DNA of 64,000 nt from Saltatorellus ferox (GTDB lineage Bacteria; Planctomycetota; UBA1135; GCA-002686595): NCBI GenBank assembly GCA_007751475.1, contig CP036434.1:3663524-3727523 (forward strand). Direction: 5' to 3'. Each line of letters begins with the position of its first letter. Position 1 is the first letter of the stretch. The notes below the pieces were generated by a model. It searched no databases, was not told where the DNA came from, and saw only the letters and a program-made list of their open reading frames with translations. A program made the position numbers and the translations under genes. Positions 8,447 to 17,055 of this stretch are shown here, in pieces.

Positions 8447-9649
8447 ATGACCCGTCCATGCCATGGTTCAGCCGCAATCGCTCTCGATCCGTCTCAGGTG
8501 GACTTGGGGAAACCAGCGGTCTGGACCGTGCTGCTCCTCGCCGTGTTTCTGTCCTGTTCTAGCGACGGGCGCGCGGCGAAAAGGGCAGGTCGATCCGCGG
8601 GCGCGTCGGAGCTGGTGCGCATGGAGTTCGAGCACATCGCCATGGGGACCCTGTTCCAGCTGGTCCTCTTCGGCGAGACCGCGGAACTCGGTGCCGCAGC
8701 CGCGACGGAGGCCTTTCGGCGGATCGACGAGATCGAGCGTGTGGCCACGGACTACGACCCGAAGAGCGAGGCGCGTGAGCTCGTCTCGAGGGTCGGCGAG
8801 TGGGTGACGGTGAGCGAGGATCTGGCGCTCGTGATCCGAGCGGCGGATGAGGCCTGCAAGGCGACCGAGGGGGCCTTCGACGCGACGATCGGTCCGGCTT
8901 CGAAGCTCTGGCGAAGATCGCTGCGACAGCACGAGTGGCCGGAGGCCGCGACGTGGGATCGTGCGATGGGAGCAGTGGGCTGGAGGCAGCTCGTGGAGCT
9001 TCGCGAGGAAGGAGACGAGCTCGGCGTTCGGCTTCGAATGGCGGGAATGCGGCTCGATTTCGGCGGAATCGCCAAGGGAGTGGCCGTGGACGAGGCCCTT
9101 CGTGAGCTGGCCTCGCGCGGCGTCCTGCACGCTCTCATGGATGGCGGTGGGGACCTCGCGGCTCTCGGGCCGCCGCCGGCAAGCGATGGCTGGAAGGTCG
9201 AGGTGCGGCCGTTCGGAGACGATCCGGCGGGGCCTACGCTTCGCTTTCTCCTCTCGCGCGGCGCGATCGCGACCTCGGGGGACGCGTACCAGGGCGGCGT
9301 CCTCTGGGGCGATCCGCCGTCGGCGCTCGTGGTCGAGGGATCCGTCTCCGTGTCGCGCTTCGGGCATATCCTCGATCCGCGCTCCGGGCGAGCACTTCCG
9401 GGTCCCCGAGCCGCCGTGATGACCGCGGCCAGCGCCGCCGAGGCAGACGCGTTCGCCACGGCGCTCACGGTCCTCGGCGAGGGCGCTGCGGCGCCGTTAC
9501 TTTACGAAGGCCTTTCCAATCCCGTCGACGATCGACTCCGATGCGGGATCTTCTTCGGGTCTCTCGAAACGGATCCTTGCGTCGGGCCAACCTTCCCGCA
9601 CGATGGTGTGCGTCTCTTGACGCCCCATCCCGCATCATCAAAAGAATGA
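8447..9649 (+). CDS. apbE: FAD:protein FMN transferase (ApbE), lipoprotein
   Basis: The protein has 400 residues. The N-terminus has a hydrophobic stretch with a lipobox (LAVFLSC, Cys37), so it is probably an anchored lipoprotein acting outside the cytoplasm, as ApbE enzymes do. Family motifs appear in order: MGT (66-68), GAFDATIGP, DFGGIAKGVAVD (about 204-216), DGGGDL, the Mg-binding ATSGD (about 275-279), HILDPRSGR (about 306-314) and AAEADAFATAL. ApbE transfers FMN from FAD to a Ser/Thr of target proteins. Its stop overlaps the start of the next gene (ATGA), so the two are translationally coupled. No obvious FMN-bind (NqrC/RnfG-type) target is encoded nearby. Confidence 0.93.
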   Translation: MTRPCHGSAAIALDPSQVDLGKPAVWTVLLLAVFLSCSSDGRAAKRAGRSAGASELVRMEFEHIAMGTLFQLVLFGETAELGAAAATEAFRRIDEIERVATDYDPKSEARELVSRVGEWVTVSEDLALVIRAADEACKATEGAFDATIGPASKLWRRSLRQHEWPEAATWDRAMGAVGWRQLVELREEGDELGVRLRMAGMRLDFGGIAKGVAVDEALRELASRGVLHALMDGGGDLAALGPPPASDGWKVEVRPFGDDPAGPTLRFLLSRGAIATSGDAYQGGVLWGDPPSALVVEGSVSVSRFGHILDPRSGRALPGPRAAVMTAASAAEADAFATALTVLGEGAAAPLLYEGLSNPVDDRLRCGIFFGSLETDPCVGPTFPHDGVRLLTPHPASSKE

Positions 9650-10998
9650 CGACAGACAACGCGCGACCAGAAGTTCCGTCCCCGTCCATCTCTTCCTCCG
9701 CAGGTGGCGCTGCTGGCTCCGGCCAGTCCCGCCGCGACGTGCTGCGCGCGGCGAGTGCCGCGACCGCGCTCGCGGCGACCGCCGGAATGGCGAGCGGCGA
9801 GCGAGCCCAGGAGAGCGACGCCACCAAGGTGCTGCGCGTCGGCCTCATCGGATGCGGCGGCCGGGGTAGCGGCGCGGCGACGAACGCCCTGCGCGCGGAC
9901 CCGAACGTCAAGCTCGTCGCGATGGGCGATGTCTTCGAGGACCAGCTCGAGAAAGCGCTCACGAACCTCAAGAACGTCGAGGACATCAAGGACCAGATCG
10001 ACGTCCCGCCGGAGAACCGGATCGTGGGCTTCGACTGCCACGAGAAGATCACCGACATGTGCGACGTCGTGCTCTTCGCGTCGACGCCTCACTTCCGTCC
10101 GGCCCAGGTCGAGTACGCAGTCAAGGCGGGCAAGCACATGTTCGTCGAGAAGCCGGTGGCCGTCGACGCGCCGGGTCTCCGGCGTATCTGGCAGGCCTGC
10201 AACGACGCCAAGGACAAGGGGATCGCGGTCGTGACGGGCCTCTGCTATCGCTACGAGAACAAGAAGCGCGCGACGATCGAGAAGATCCGCGAGGGCGCGA
10301 TCGGCGAGGTCATGGGGGTCGAGTGTTCTTACGACACCGGCGAACTCTGGTACCGCGAGCCCTCGCCCGACTGGACCGAGATGGAGCATCAGGTGCGCAA
10401 CTGGCTCTACTACACGTGGTGCTCGGGCGACCACATCGCGGAGCAGGCGATCCACAACCTGGACAAGATGATCTGGGCCATGGACGACAAGCCGCCGATC
10501 AAGGTCAAGGCCCAGGGCGGTCGTATCGTGCGCACGGATCCCAAGTTCGGCAACGTGTTCGATCACTTCAGCGCGGTCTACGACTTCGGCGACAACAAGA
10601 AGGGCTTCTTCTCGTGCCGCCAGTGGAACGGCGCCGTCCGCGACGTGTCGGACCATGTCTACGGGACGATCGGTACCGCGCACCTCATGAGCCACAAGGT
10701 CGAGGGCCAGAACCCCTGGCGCTGGCGCGCGGAAGAGGGCGTCGTCGACAACATGTACCAGAACGAACACGATCAGATGTTCGCGTCGATCCGCGCCGGA
10801 AAGCCGATCCACGACGGCGACATCATGTGCCGGGCCACGCTGCTCGCTTTGATGGGCCGACTTTCGGCCTACACCGGTCAGGAGATCAGCTGGAACCAGG
10901 CGCTGGAGTCCAAGGAGAACCTCTCCCCTGCGAAGTACGAGTGGGGCCCGAACCCGGTGCCGCCCGTTGCCCAGCCCGGCATCACGCCGTTCGTCTGA
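9646..10998 (+). CDS. Tat-exported Gfo/Idh/MocA-family oxidoreductase, coupled to apbE
   Basis: The protein has 450 residues from ATG 9646, which shares two bases with the apbE stop. A twin-arginine signal (RR at 29-30, QSRRDVLRAASAATALAAT) points to export in folded form. The NAD(P)-binding motif VGLIGCGGRGSGA (residues 65-77), the FVEKPVAVDAPG segment (about 165-176) and 'GDHIAEQAIHNLDKM' place it in the same subfamily as the protein at 5779-7122; the two are paralogues throughout. Tight coupling to ApbE suggests a joint extracytoplasmic redox function. No covalent-FMN acceptor domain is visible in it, so the link remains inference. Confidence 0.9.
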   Translation: MTTDNARPEVPSPSISSSAGGAAGSGQSRRDVLRAASAATALAATAGMASGERAQESDATKVLRVGLIGCGGRGSGAATNALRADPNVKLVAMGDVFEDQLEKALTNLKNVEDIKDQIDVPPENRIVGFDCHEKITDMCDVVLFASTPHFRPAQVEYAVKAGKHMFVEKPVAVDAPGLRRIWQACNDAKDKGIAVVTGLCYRYENKKRATIEKIREGAIGEVMGVECSYDTGELWYREPSPDWTEMEHQVRNWLYYTWCSGDHIAEQAIHNLDKMIWAMDDKPPIKVKAQGGRIVRTDPKFGNVFDHFSAVYDFGDNKKGFFSCRQWNGAVRDVSDHVYGTIGTAHLMSHKVEGQNPWRWRAEEGVVDNMYQNEHDQMFASIRAGKPIHDGDIMCRATLLALMGRLSAYTGQEISWNQALESKENLSPAKYEWGPNPVPPVAQPGITPFV

Positions 10999-11025
10999 GC
11001 GCTTAGCCATCCACCCGTGCGCGAT

Positions 11026-11070
11026 GACTCCGTGAATGGCGACTCCGTGAATGGCAACACCGTGAAAGGC
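11026..11070 (+). repeat. 15-bp tandem repeat, three copies
   Basis: Two perfect copies of GACTCCGTGAATGGC (11026-11040, 11041-11055) are followed by a diverged third (AACACCGTGAAAGGC, 11056-11070). They sit just before ATG 11080. If translation began at GTG 11017 they would encode DSVNG-DSVNG-NTVKG. They may instead be untranslated leader containing the SD-like AAAGGCGAG. Confidence 0.8.
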
Positions 11071-11079
11071 GAGCCGCTC

Positions 11080-12498
11080 ATGACGGAGCGCCGTGTCCAG
11101 ACGATCTGCCTGCTCTTGCTGGCGACGATCGCGACGGGCGCGGCGCTCCAGGCTTTGAGCGAGGTGATGATCCCCTTCGCGCTGGCGGTGTTCTTCTCGA
11201 TCGCGCTGGCGCCGGTCGTGGACTTTCTGGGCGCGAAGACGCGCCTGTCGAGGCCGGTTTCCGTGGGGATCACGATGCTGCTGGGGGCGCTCATGCTGGC
11301 GATCCTGGCGGCCGTCGTGGCGCAGTCACTGGATCAGGTGGGAAGCGTCAACTTCTCCGATCCGGAGACGTGGAAGCCCGTGCGTCCTGGCTGGTTCCCC
11401 GGTCCCGATTCCACGTGGGAGACGCTCACGGAAGGGGTCCAGGCGCTGATCCCGAAGTTCGTCGGCGTGCTCGGCAGCTTCCTGTCCCAGGGGATCACGG
11501 TCCTGATCTTCCTCATGTTCCTGCTGGTGGAGCAGGGCAGGACGCGAGGTCGCGGAAGTCCCGCCTCGTTGAACGGCACGGCGACGGTCAGCGGAACCGT
11601 CGAGTCCCGGGTCAAGAAGTACATCTCGGTCAAGGTGCTGACGTCGGCGGTCACGGGAACGCTCGTGGGTTTGGCGCTGTGGGCCATCGGGGTGCCGGCC
11701 GCGGTCCTGTTCGGGCTGCTCACGTTCCTGCTCAACTTCATCCCGACCATTGGCTCGGTGATCGCGGTCCTGCTGCCGATCCCGGTCCTGATGTCGAACG
11801 ACGCGTCGCTCGTGACGATGGCGCTGGCCCTCGGGATCCCCGGCGCCATTCAGTTCGTCGTCGGTCAGATCTGGGAGAACAAGCTCCTCGGCGATGCGTT
11901 CGACCTGCGCGCGTCGGTGGTGCTGCTGGCGCTCGTCTTCTGGGGCAAGATCTGGGGCATCGTCGGGATGCTGCTCGCCACGCCGATCATGGCGGTGCTC
12001 AAGACCCTGATGGAAGGCTGGGAGGTCACTCGGCCGCTCGCGAAAATGATGGGGCAAGCGGGCCCCCCGATCGAGGTCTGCGCCGCGGTCGTGATCTCCC
12101 GGGACGGCAAGATCCTGATCGCGCGCCGCACGCGCCCCGCGGACGTCGCGGGCAAGTGGGAGTTCCCTGGCGGCAAGCTGGAGGAGAACGAGTCCGCTGC
12201 GGTGTGCCTCGTGCGCGAGTTCCAGGAAGAGCTCGGCTACGCGATCGTCGTGGGGGAGCGGCTGGGCTCCTCGATGCGTGAAGGCGGCGAGGTACCGCTT
12301 CGTCTGACGGCCTTCGCCGCGAGGCCCGCCGATGAATCCGCGGTCGCCGTACCGCGCGACGGAACCCATGACGAGGTGCGCTGGGTAAGCCGCGACGAAC
12401 TCGGCTCGATGGCCGAGCGGGGTGAGCTGGCTCCGCTGGACGTGCCGCTGGTGGCCACGATCCCTTCGGAAGCGTCGCTGCCTGTTCCTTCGGTCTGA
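11080..12498 (+). CDS. AI-2E-family membrane permease fused to a Nudix hydrolase domain
   Basis: The protein has 472 residues from ATG 11080; GTG 11017 would add 21 residues from the tandem repeat. Residues 1 to about 325 are an AI-2E-type permease: hydrophobic helices from ICLLLLATIATG, a cytoplasmic-looking RVKKYISVKVLTSAVTG segment, 'LLTFLLNFIPTIGSVIAVLLP' helices and 'GIVGMLLATPIMAVLK'. After 'GPPIEVCAAVVISRDGK' (about residue 328) a complete MutT-like Nudix domain follows, with the box GGKLEENE-x7-REFQEELGY at about 363-388, so catalytic Glu residues are intact. AI-2E proteins move small metabolites or ions; Nudix enzymes hydrolyse nucleoside diphosphate derivatives. No stop or frameshift lies between the halves. 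The fusion is unusual. Confidence 0.88.
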   Translation: MTERRVQTICLLLLATIATGAALQALSEVMIPFALAVFFSIALAPVVDFLGAKTRLSRPVSVGITMLLGALMLAILAAVVAQSLDQVGSVNFSDPETWKPVRPGWFPGPDSTWETLTEGVQALIPKFVGVLGSFLSQGITVLIFLMFLLVEQGRTRGRGSPASLNGTATVSGTVESRVKKYISVKVLTSAVTGTLVGLALWAIGVPAAVLFGLLTFLLNFIPTIGSVIAVLLPIPVLMSNDASLVTMALALGIPGAIQFVVGQIWENKLLGDAFDLRASVVLLALVFWGKIWGIVGMLLATPIMAVLKTLMEGWEVTRPLAKMMGQAGPPIEVCAAVVISRDGKILIARRTRPADVAGKWEFPGGKLEENESAAVCLVREFQEELGYAIVVGERLGSSMREGGEVPLRLTAFAARPADESAVAVPRDGTHDEVRWVSRDELGSMAERGELAPLDVPLVATIPSEASLPVPSV

Positions 12499-12650
12499 CG
12501 GCGAGCGCCGATCGCGGAGTTCCTCGGCATCCTGAGCCAAGAAGACCGCCGGCGGCGTGGCCCGTTCGGACGGCTCACTCGTCCTTACCAGCAGGAAGAG
12601 GATTCGGCCCAGGAGACCGAGTCCGATCTGCGACCCAGGGAGGACCCGAC

Positions 12651-14078
12651 ATGGAACGACTTGTGACCTCGATGACCCTCTGCCTTTCCTTCGGGCTTGG
12701 CGCGGCATCCGTGCTGGCCGACCCGGTGTCGAATTCGGCGTCGAATTCGGTCAGCGAGGTGCCACGCCGCCTTCCGCTGGAGGATCCTGCCGAAAAGGAA
12801 ACCGTGGCGGACGTGCCTTGGTTCGTCGGAGAGGGTGACCTCGCCAGGCGCGTCGAGGCCGCGGTGAAGACTCAGGAGGAAGGCGGATTTGCAGGCGCGG
12901 TCCTGGTCGCCAGCGGCGGAAAAGTGGTCTTCGCCTCGGGCGCGGGGGCTTCGGGACCCAAGAAGGGGAGCCCGCCGAATACGGCGAACACCGTGTTCGA
13001 GATTGCGTCTCTCAGCAAGCAGTTCACCGCGGCGGCGCTGCTGGTGCTGGCCCAGGAATCCAAGCTGAGCCTCGACGATCCGATCGCCGACCACTTCAAG
13101 AAGGTCCCCCAGGAATGCCAGAAAATCACCATCCGGCACCTGCTCCAGCACACGTCGGGGATTCCTGGCACGAATTCGCAGGGAGGGGGCAAAGACGTCG
13201 ATCGCGTGCTTCCGTTCTTCCTCAGGGGTGGCCCGATGCACGAACCGGGCACTCGCTTCGAGTACTGGAACCAGGGCTATGCACTGGCCTCTGCGATCGT
13301 CGATGAGATGAAGGGGCGAGGCTTTGTCGACTTCAGCCGCAAAGCGCTCTTCAAGCCCGCAGGCATGACCTCGACCGGCTTCACCGGCGATCGTCCCGGC
13401 CGCAGGGTGTCGGTGGCCACGGGGCACGGCGGCGAAGCCCCGCGTACCGCCTTCGACCATCCCTACGGCAGCTTTGGCTATCAGTACCAGGGCATGGGAG
13501 GCGTCGTGACCAACGTCTGGGACCTCTGGCGCTGGGACCGGGTGCTGGCGTCGGACGAAGTGCTGGACGAGTCCTCACGGAAGGCGATGTTCCAGCCAGG
13601 ACACGGCGACTACGGCCTGGGCTGGTTTGTCCGCGAGGAGGACGGCGAGATCGTTCATTCTCACAGCGGCTCTGTCCGAGGGTTCCGCTCCGACATGAGG
13701 CGCTACCCCGCACGTGATGCGTGCGTGATCGTGCTGTCGAATCTCGAAACGGCGCCCACGCGCGAACTCGCGAGTGAGCTCGATGGCCTCGTTCGCGGCC
13801 TGGATGCCAGCTGGGCGTCCGATCTCTTCGGGACCTACCGCGATGAGAAGGGCAAGACCCTCGTCGTGTCGAGCCAGGGCGGGCGCGTGGGCGCCACGCT
13901 CCGGTGGGGGCCGTCGGCCGACGCTCCGGTAACGTGGGCGCAACTTTGCAAGGGGGCCGACGGCGAAATCCTTTTCGACGACGGGGCAGCGCCCGTGAAG
14001 GTCGAGGTGGAGCGGACGGACAGCGCCGTGGAAGCGATCGTTCTGGGCCGCTCCCGCCTGGTCCGCGCGGATGACTGA
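12651..14078 (+). CDS. Secreted serine hydrolase, beta-lactamase/class C family
   Basis: The protein has 475 residues with a signal peptide (MTLCLSFGLGAASVLAD). ATG 12651 is preceded by a good Shine-Dalgarno (AGGGAGGA). Penicillin-binding fold motifs are intact: SLSK at 120-123 (nucleophile and general base), YWN at 205-207, and a late HSGSVRGF segment around 335-343 that supplies the third motif. 'HLLQHTSGIPG' is the typical conserved loop. Such proteins range from beta-lactamases to D-aminopeptidases and esterases, so the substrate is not defined. The roughly 100-residue C-terminal extension (LFGTYRDEKGKTLVV...) resembles the lipocalin-like tail seen in peptidase-type members. It stands alone on its strand. 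Confidence 0.88.
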   Translation: MERLVTSMTLCLSFGLGAASVLADPVSNSASNSVSEVPRRLPLEDPAEKETVADVPWFVGEGDLARRVEAAVKTQEEGGFAGAVLVASGGKVVFASGAGASGPKKGSPPNTANTVFEIASLSKQFTAAALLVLAQESKLSLDDPIADHFKKVPQECQKITIRHLLQHTSGIPGTNSQGGGKDVDRVLPFFLRGGPMHEPGTRFEYWNQGYALASAIVDEMKGRGFVDFSRKALFKPAGMTSTGFTGDRPGRRVSVATGHGGEAPRTAFDHPYGSFGYQYQGMGGVVTNVWDLWRWDRVLASDEVLDESSRKAMFQPGHGDYGLGWFVREEDGEIVHSHSGSVRGFRSDMRRYPARDACVIVLSNLETAPTRELASELDGLVRGLDASWASDLFGTYRDEKGKTLVVSSQGGRVGATLRWGPSADAPVTWAQLCKGADGEILFDDGAAPVKVEVERTDSAVEAIVLGRSRLVRADD

Positions 14079-14111
14079 CCTGAGGGCGAAGGTTCACAGC
14101 CCGAGGAAAAT

Positions 14112-14429
14112 CTATTTTGCAGTTTGCTCGTCGTCCCTGGCGCATCTGCTATCGCGGATGCGCGTCGAGCCAGAGCCATTCTTGCTCAGGCTCTCACCAG
14201 TGGCATCCGTCAGCACTGGATCTGTGCTCCTGGACGTGCTGCTCCCATGAGTCGTCAGGAAAAGGTCCTCGCTGACCATGACCCGCGCGTTCGGAACGGG
14301 CTGACCGAAGTGATCGAGCACCCCACCCTTCACCTCGGGGAGCGTTCGCTCCACAGGGAGCTGGATGCGAATCAGGTCGTCGCGGGCTCGGACCTCTTTG
14401 ACCACAATCGAGCCGGTGGATTCCAACAC
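14112..14429 (-). pseudogene. Fragment of a carboxypeptidase-regulatory-like (CarboxypepD_reg) domain protein
   Basis: About 105 codons are open on the minus strand. The segment 'GGVLDHFGQPVPNARVMVSED', followed by 'VLTDATGES', is the hallmark of a carboxypeptidase regulatory-like beta-sandwich (G.V.D..GqPVpnA.V ... tdatG.f). The sequence then degenerates into Ser/Arg-rich residues where the domain should continue. Upstream the frame reads '...HDCPVLESTGSIVVKE' with no credible start before an in-frame stop. I read it as the remnant of a larger secreted protein that lost both ends. A very small real gene starting at GTG 14429 cannot be excluded. Confidence 0.45.
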
Positions 14430-14455
14430 AGGGCAGTCGTGGGCGTATCGCGATC

Positions 14456-14989
14456 ATGACGACATGCCGCTCAACCACTGTTTGGGGCAGAGGGGCTTCG
14501 TCACTCCGCTGGGTCCCGGTACGGCTGCTCTCGCTTCTGTTCTGCGCCGCCTGCTCCCAGGAGGCGCCTCCTTCAGGGATGGATGGGCCCGTCGCTGCTG
14601 AGGCTCCAGTCCGGTCGCTCCTGACTTCCTTCCAGGAGGTGGGCGCGCCCGTCGAGTGGGTGTCGACGGCTGCCGAAAGGGCGCCGCTACTGGGCTCCCA
14701 CGGCTGCAACGATGGACTCTTCGCGACGATCTTGAATCTCGATGAGCGGGGTGATCCTCCCCAGGCCACTTTTCTTCTGCTCCGCATGGATAGCTATTGC
14801 GGTCAGTTCGAAGAGAACATGAGTGGCACCTGGGACCTGATCGATGGTGAGGTGCAGCTCTATCCGGCCTTGCAGGTGGATCCGATACGGCACGAGGCGC
14901 TGACGACGTTCAGGATCCTGCTGGTGGACGGAAAGCTGGAGCTGATCGAGAGCAGCGGCGCTATCCGGGCGATGAACTGGAAGCGATAA
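14456..14989 (+). CDS. Predicted lipoprotein, unknown function
   Basis: The protein has 177 residues. After a basic N-terminus it has a hydrophobic stretch and lipobox (VRLLSLLFCAAC, Cys about 33), so it is probably a lipoprotein. The mature part contains 'LLGSHGCNDGLFATILNLDERG' and 'MDSYCGQFEENMSGTWDLIDGEV', with two cysteines in the mature chain and beta-rich character resembling small lipocalin-like periplasmic domains. No family was recognised. It lies between the gene fragment at 14112-14429 and moeA. Confidence 0.55.
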   Translation: MTTCRSTTVWGRGASSLRWVPVRLLSLLFCAACSQEAPPSGMDGPVAAEAPVRSLLTSFQEVGAPVEWVSTAAERAPLLGSHGCNDGLFATILNLDERGDPPQATFLLLRMDSYCGQFEENMSGTWDLIDGEVQLYPALQVDPIRHEALTTFRILLVDGKLELIESSGAIRAMNWKR

Positions 14990-15088
14990 CCGGGCGAGGC
15001 GTCACCCATCGCACACAGTATCGAAGCGCCCGCATCGCTGGCGAACGGTTGCGGACGGCCGCGGCCGAATTTGGCATGGTCTTCGGCC

Positions 15089-16300
15089 ATGTTGACCTTT
15101 GAAGAAGCGGTGCGGGCCCTGGCGGCCCTGGATGTCGGGGCCCGTGCCACGCGGGTCGAGCGGATTCCCCTCGCACGAGCGCGCGGGCGCGTGCTCGCCG
15201 AGGACATCGCCATCGACCAGGACCAGCCCGGGTTCGATCGGGCCACCATGGACGGGTTCGCCGTCTGCCTGGACGGCCAGCAGCGCTCGTTCCGGATCCG
15301 CGGCGTCGTGACCGCGGGCACCACGTTCGAGGGGACGCTGGCCCCCGGCGAGGCGGTCCGGATCATGACCGGTGCGCCCGCGCCCGCGGAGACCACGGTG
15401 GTTCCGATCGAGCGGACCACGTTCGAGGAGGGGCAGGCGACCGTCGAGGTCGATCATGTGCCGGACGCCGGACGGAACGTCGCCTGGCGAGGAGAAGACG
15501 CCCACGCGGGGGATGTGCTCGTCGCCCGCGGGACGCGGCTCGCGCCCGCGCACCTCTCGGTCGCCGCCATGGCGGGCGCCGTGGATGCGGCGGTCTTCCA
15601 GCGGCCGGTGGTGTCGGTTGTCACCACCGGGGACGAGGTGGGCGGCACCGGGGCTGCGGCGATCCGCGACAGCAACGGGCCTCTGCTCGATGGGCTCCTC
15701 GACGCGCTCGGCGCGGACGTGCAGCGACGCCACGCGCGGGACGACGAGGGCGAACTCGCAGGGGCTCTTGAGGACGCGGCGGCCTCGGCCGACATCATCG
15801 TCACGACCGGCGGAGTGAGCATGGGGACCCACGACCTCGTGCCCTCGATGCTCGACCGTCTCGGGTTCGAGACGGTGTTCCACAAGGTGCAGGTGCAGCC
15901 CGGCAAACCCGTGCTCGTGGCGGCGCGCGGCGACGGCGCGCTCTTCATCGGCCTGCCCGGCAATCCGGTTAGCGTGCTCGCGACCGCGCACCTGTTCCTG
16001 TTCCCCGCGCTCGGGCATTTCCTCGGCGGCTGGGCCCCGCGCTGGATCGAGGTTCCCATGGCCAGCGACTACTCCCACGATGGACGTCGGCACCTGTTCC
16101 TGCCGGCCTCGATCGAGACGGGCGGTCTGCGCCCTGCGAGCTGGAACGGAAGCGGTGACCTGATCGCCGCCGCCGCGGCCGACGGGCTCGTCGAGCTTCC
16201 CGTCGGCGCCACCTTCCGCGCGGGCGATCCGGCTCGCTTCCTCCCCTACATCGGCCACTCGATCGGCGAGCGCGCGGTGCTGCCGCCGCGTCAGCGCTGA
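15089..16300 (+). CDS. moeA: Molybdopterin molybdenumtransferase MoeA
   Basis: The protein has 403 residues from ATG 15089 (MLTFEEAVRALAALD), which matches the usual MoeA N-terminus better than ATG 15071. Conserved features are 'RVLAEDI', 'DRATMDGFAV' (substrate loop), 'VRIMTGAPAP', 'GTRLAPAHLSVAAMAG', 'VVTTGDEVG', the MPT-binding 'TTGGVSMGTHD' and 'GLPGNPVSV'. MoeA inserts molybdate into adenylylated molybdopterin to make molybdenum cofactor. It is followed after 29 bp by mog, which makes the adenylylated substrate, so consecutive steps of one pathway are co-transcribed. Confidence 0.95.
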   Translation: MLTFEEAVRALAALDVGARATRVERIPLARARGRVLAEDIAIDQDQPGFDRATMDGFAVCLDGQQRSFRIRGVVTAGTTFEGTLAPGEAVRIMTGAPAPAETTVVPIERTTFEEGQATVEVDHVPDAGRNVAWRGEDAHAGDVLVARGTRLAPAHLSVAAMAGAVDAAVFQRPVVSVVTTGDEVGGTGAAAIRDSNGPLLDGLLDALGADVQRRHARDDEGELAGALEDAAASADIIVTTGGVSMGTHDLVPSMLDRLGFETVFHKVQVQPGKPVLVAARGDGALFIGLPGNPVSVLATAHLFLFPALGHFLGGWAPRWIEVPMASDYSHDGRRHLFLPASIETGGLRPASWNGSGDLIAAAAADGLVELPVGATFRAGDPARFLPYIGHSIGERAVLPPRQR

Positions 16301-16329
16301 CGCCCTCTCCAGCCCCACGGACCCAAGCC

Positions 16330-16869
16330 ATGACCACACCCGCCAGAATCGGCATCGTCACCGTCTCCGATCGCGCCAGCCGCGGTGAGTACGAGGACCT
16401 CGGAGGTCCCGCCATTCGCGCCACGATGGAGGAGTACCTGACCAGCCCCTGGGAAGCCGTACCCCGCGTCATCGCGGACGATCAAGCGACGATCGAAGCG
16501 ACGCTCAGGGAACTCATCGACGAGGAGGGTTGCGACCTCGTCGTCACGACCGGCGGCACCGGGCCCGCGCCCCGCGACGTGACCCCCGAAGCCACGGAAG
16601 CGGTGGTGGAGAAGCCCATGCCCGGCTTCGGCGAGCTGATGCGACAGGTCAGCCTGCAGTACGTTCCGACGGCCATCCTGTCGCGGCAGACCGCAGGCAT
16701 CCGCGGCAAGGCGCTGATCGTGAACCTGCCCGGCAAACCGAGCGCGATCCGCCAGTGCCTCGACGCCGTTTTCCCGGCCATTCCTTACTGCCTGGACCTG
16801 ACAGGAGCCGCGCGGCTAGAGGCGAACCCTGACGTGATCCACGTCTTCCGCCCGAAGTCGAAGTCGTGA
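16330..16869 (+). CDS. mog: Molybdopterin adenylyltransferase (Mog/MogA type)
   Basis: The protein has 179 residues, the usual Mog length. It starts 'RIGIVTVSDRASRGEYEDLGG' and carries the molybdopterin-binding 'DLVVTTGGTGPAPRDVTPEAT' and 'IVNLPGKPSAI'. The 'GTGPAPRDVTPEAT' form favours MogA (adenylyltransferase) over MoaB. With moeA directly upstream the pair completes the last two steps of molybdenum-cofactor assembly, carried by one fused protein (gephyrin/Cnx1) in eukaryotes. No molybdoenzyme structural gene is visible in the window. Confidence 0.93.
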   Translation: MTTPARIGIVTVSDRASRGEYEDLGGPAIRATMEEYLTSPWEAVPRVIADDQATIEATLRELIDEEGCDLVVTTGGTGPAPRDVTPEATEAVVEKPMPGFGELMRQVSLQYVPTAILSRQTAGIRGKALIVNLPGKPSAIRQCLDAVFPAIPYCLDLTGAARLEANPDVIHVFRPKSKS

Positions 16870-17055
16870 AGAGAGACCCCGACCTGTCATCCCGTTCACA
16901 AAGGAAGTCGTATTGAGGCAGGCGCTCGCGGAGATGAGCTTCCATTGAGAATCTCCCCACGTAGTCTCGCTCCGGGCCACCCCTTCTGCGGCATGGTGCC
17001 TACACTCGTCCGCCTAAAGGCGAGCAATGAGCTGGCCCGTAACCCTGCTAATCAG

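Noticed and set aside
9850..9890. SGAA/TGAA motif in the Gfo/Idh proteins as an ApbE flavinylation site
   Set aside because: It is part of the Rossmann GCGGRG(S/T)GA turn and would be buried by the nucleotide.
17034..17048. 15-mer GGCCCGTAACCCTGC, also at 56647-56661
   Set aside because: One or two 15-mer matches are expected by chance in 64 kb; flanking similarity is short and contexts differ.
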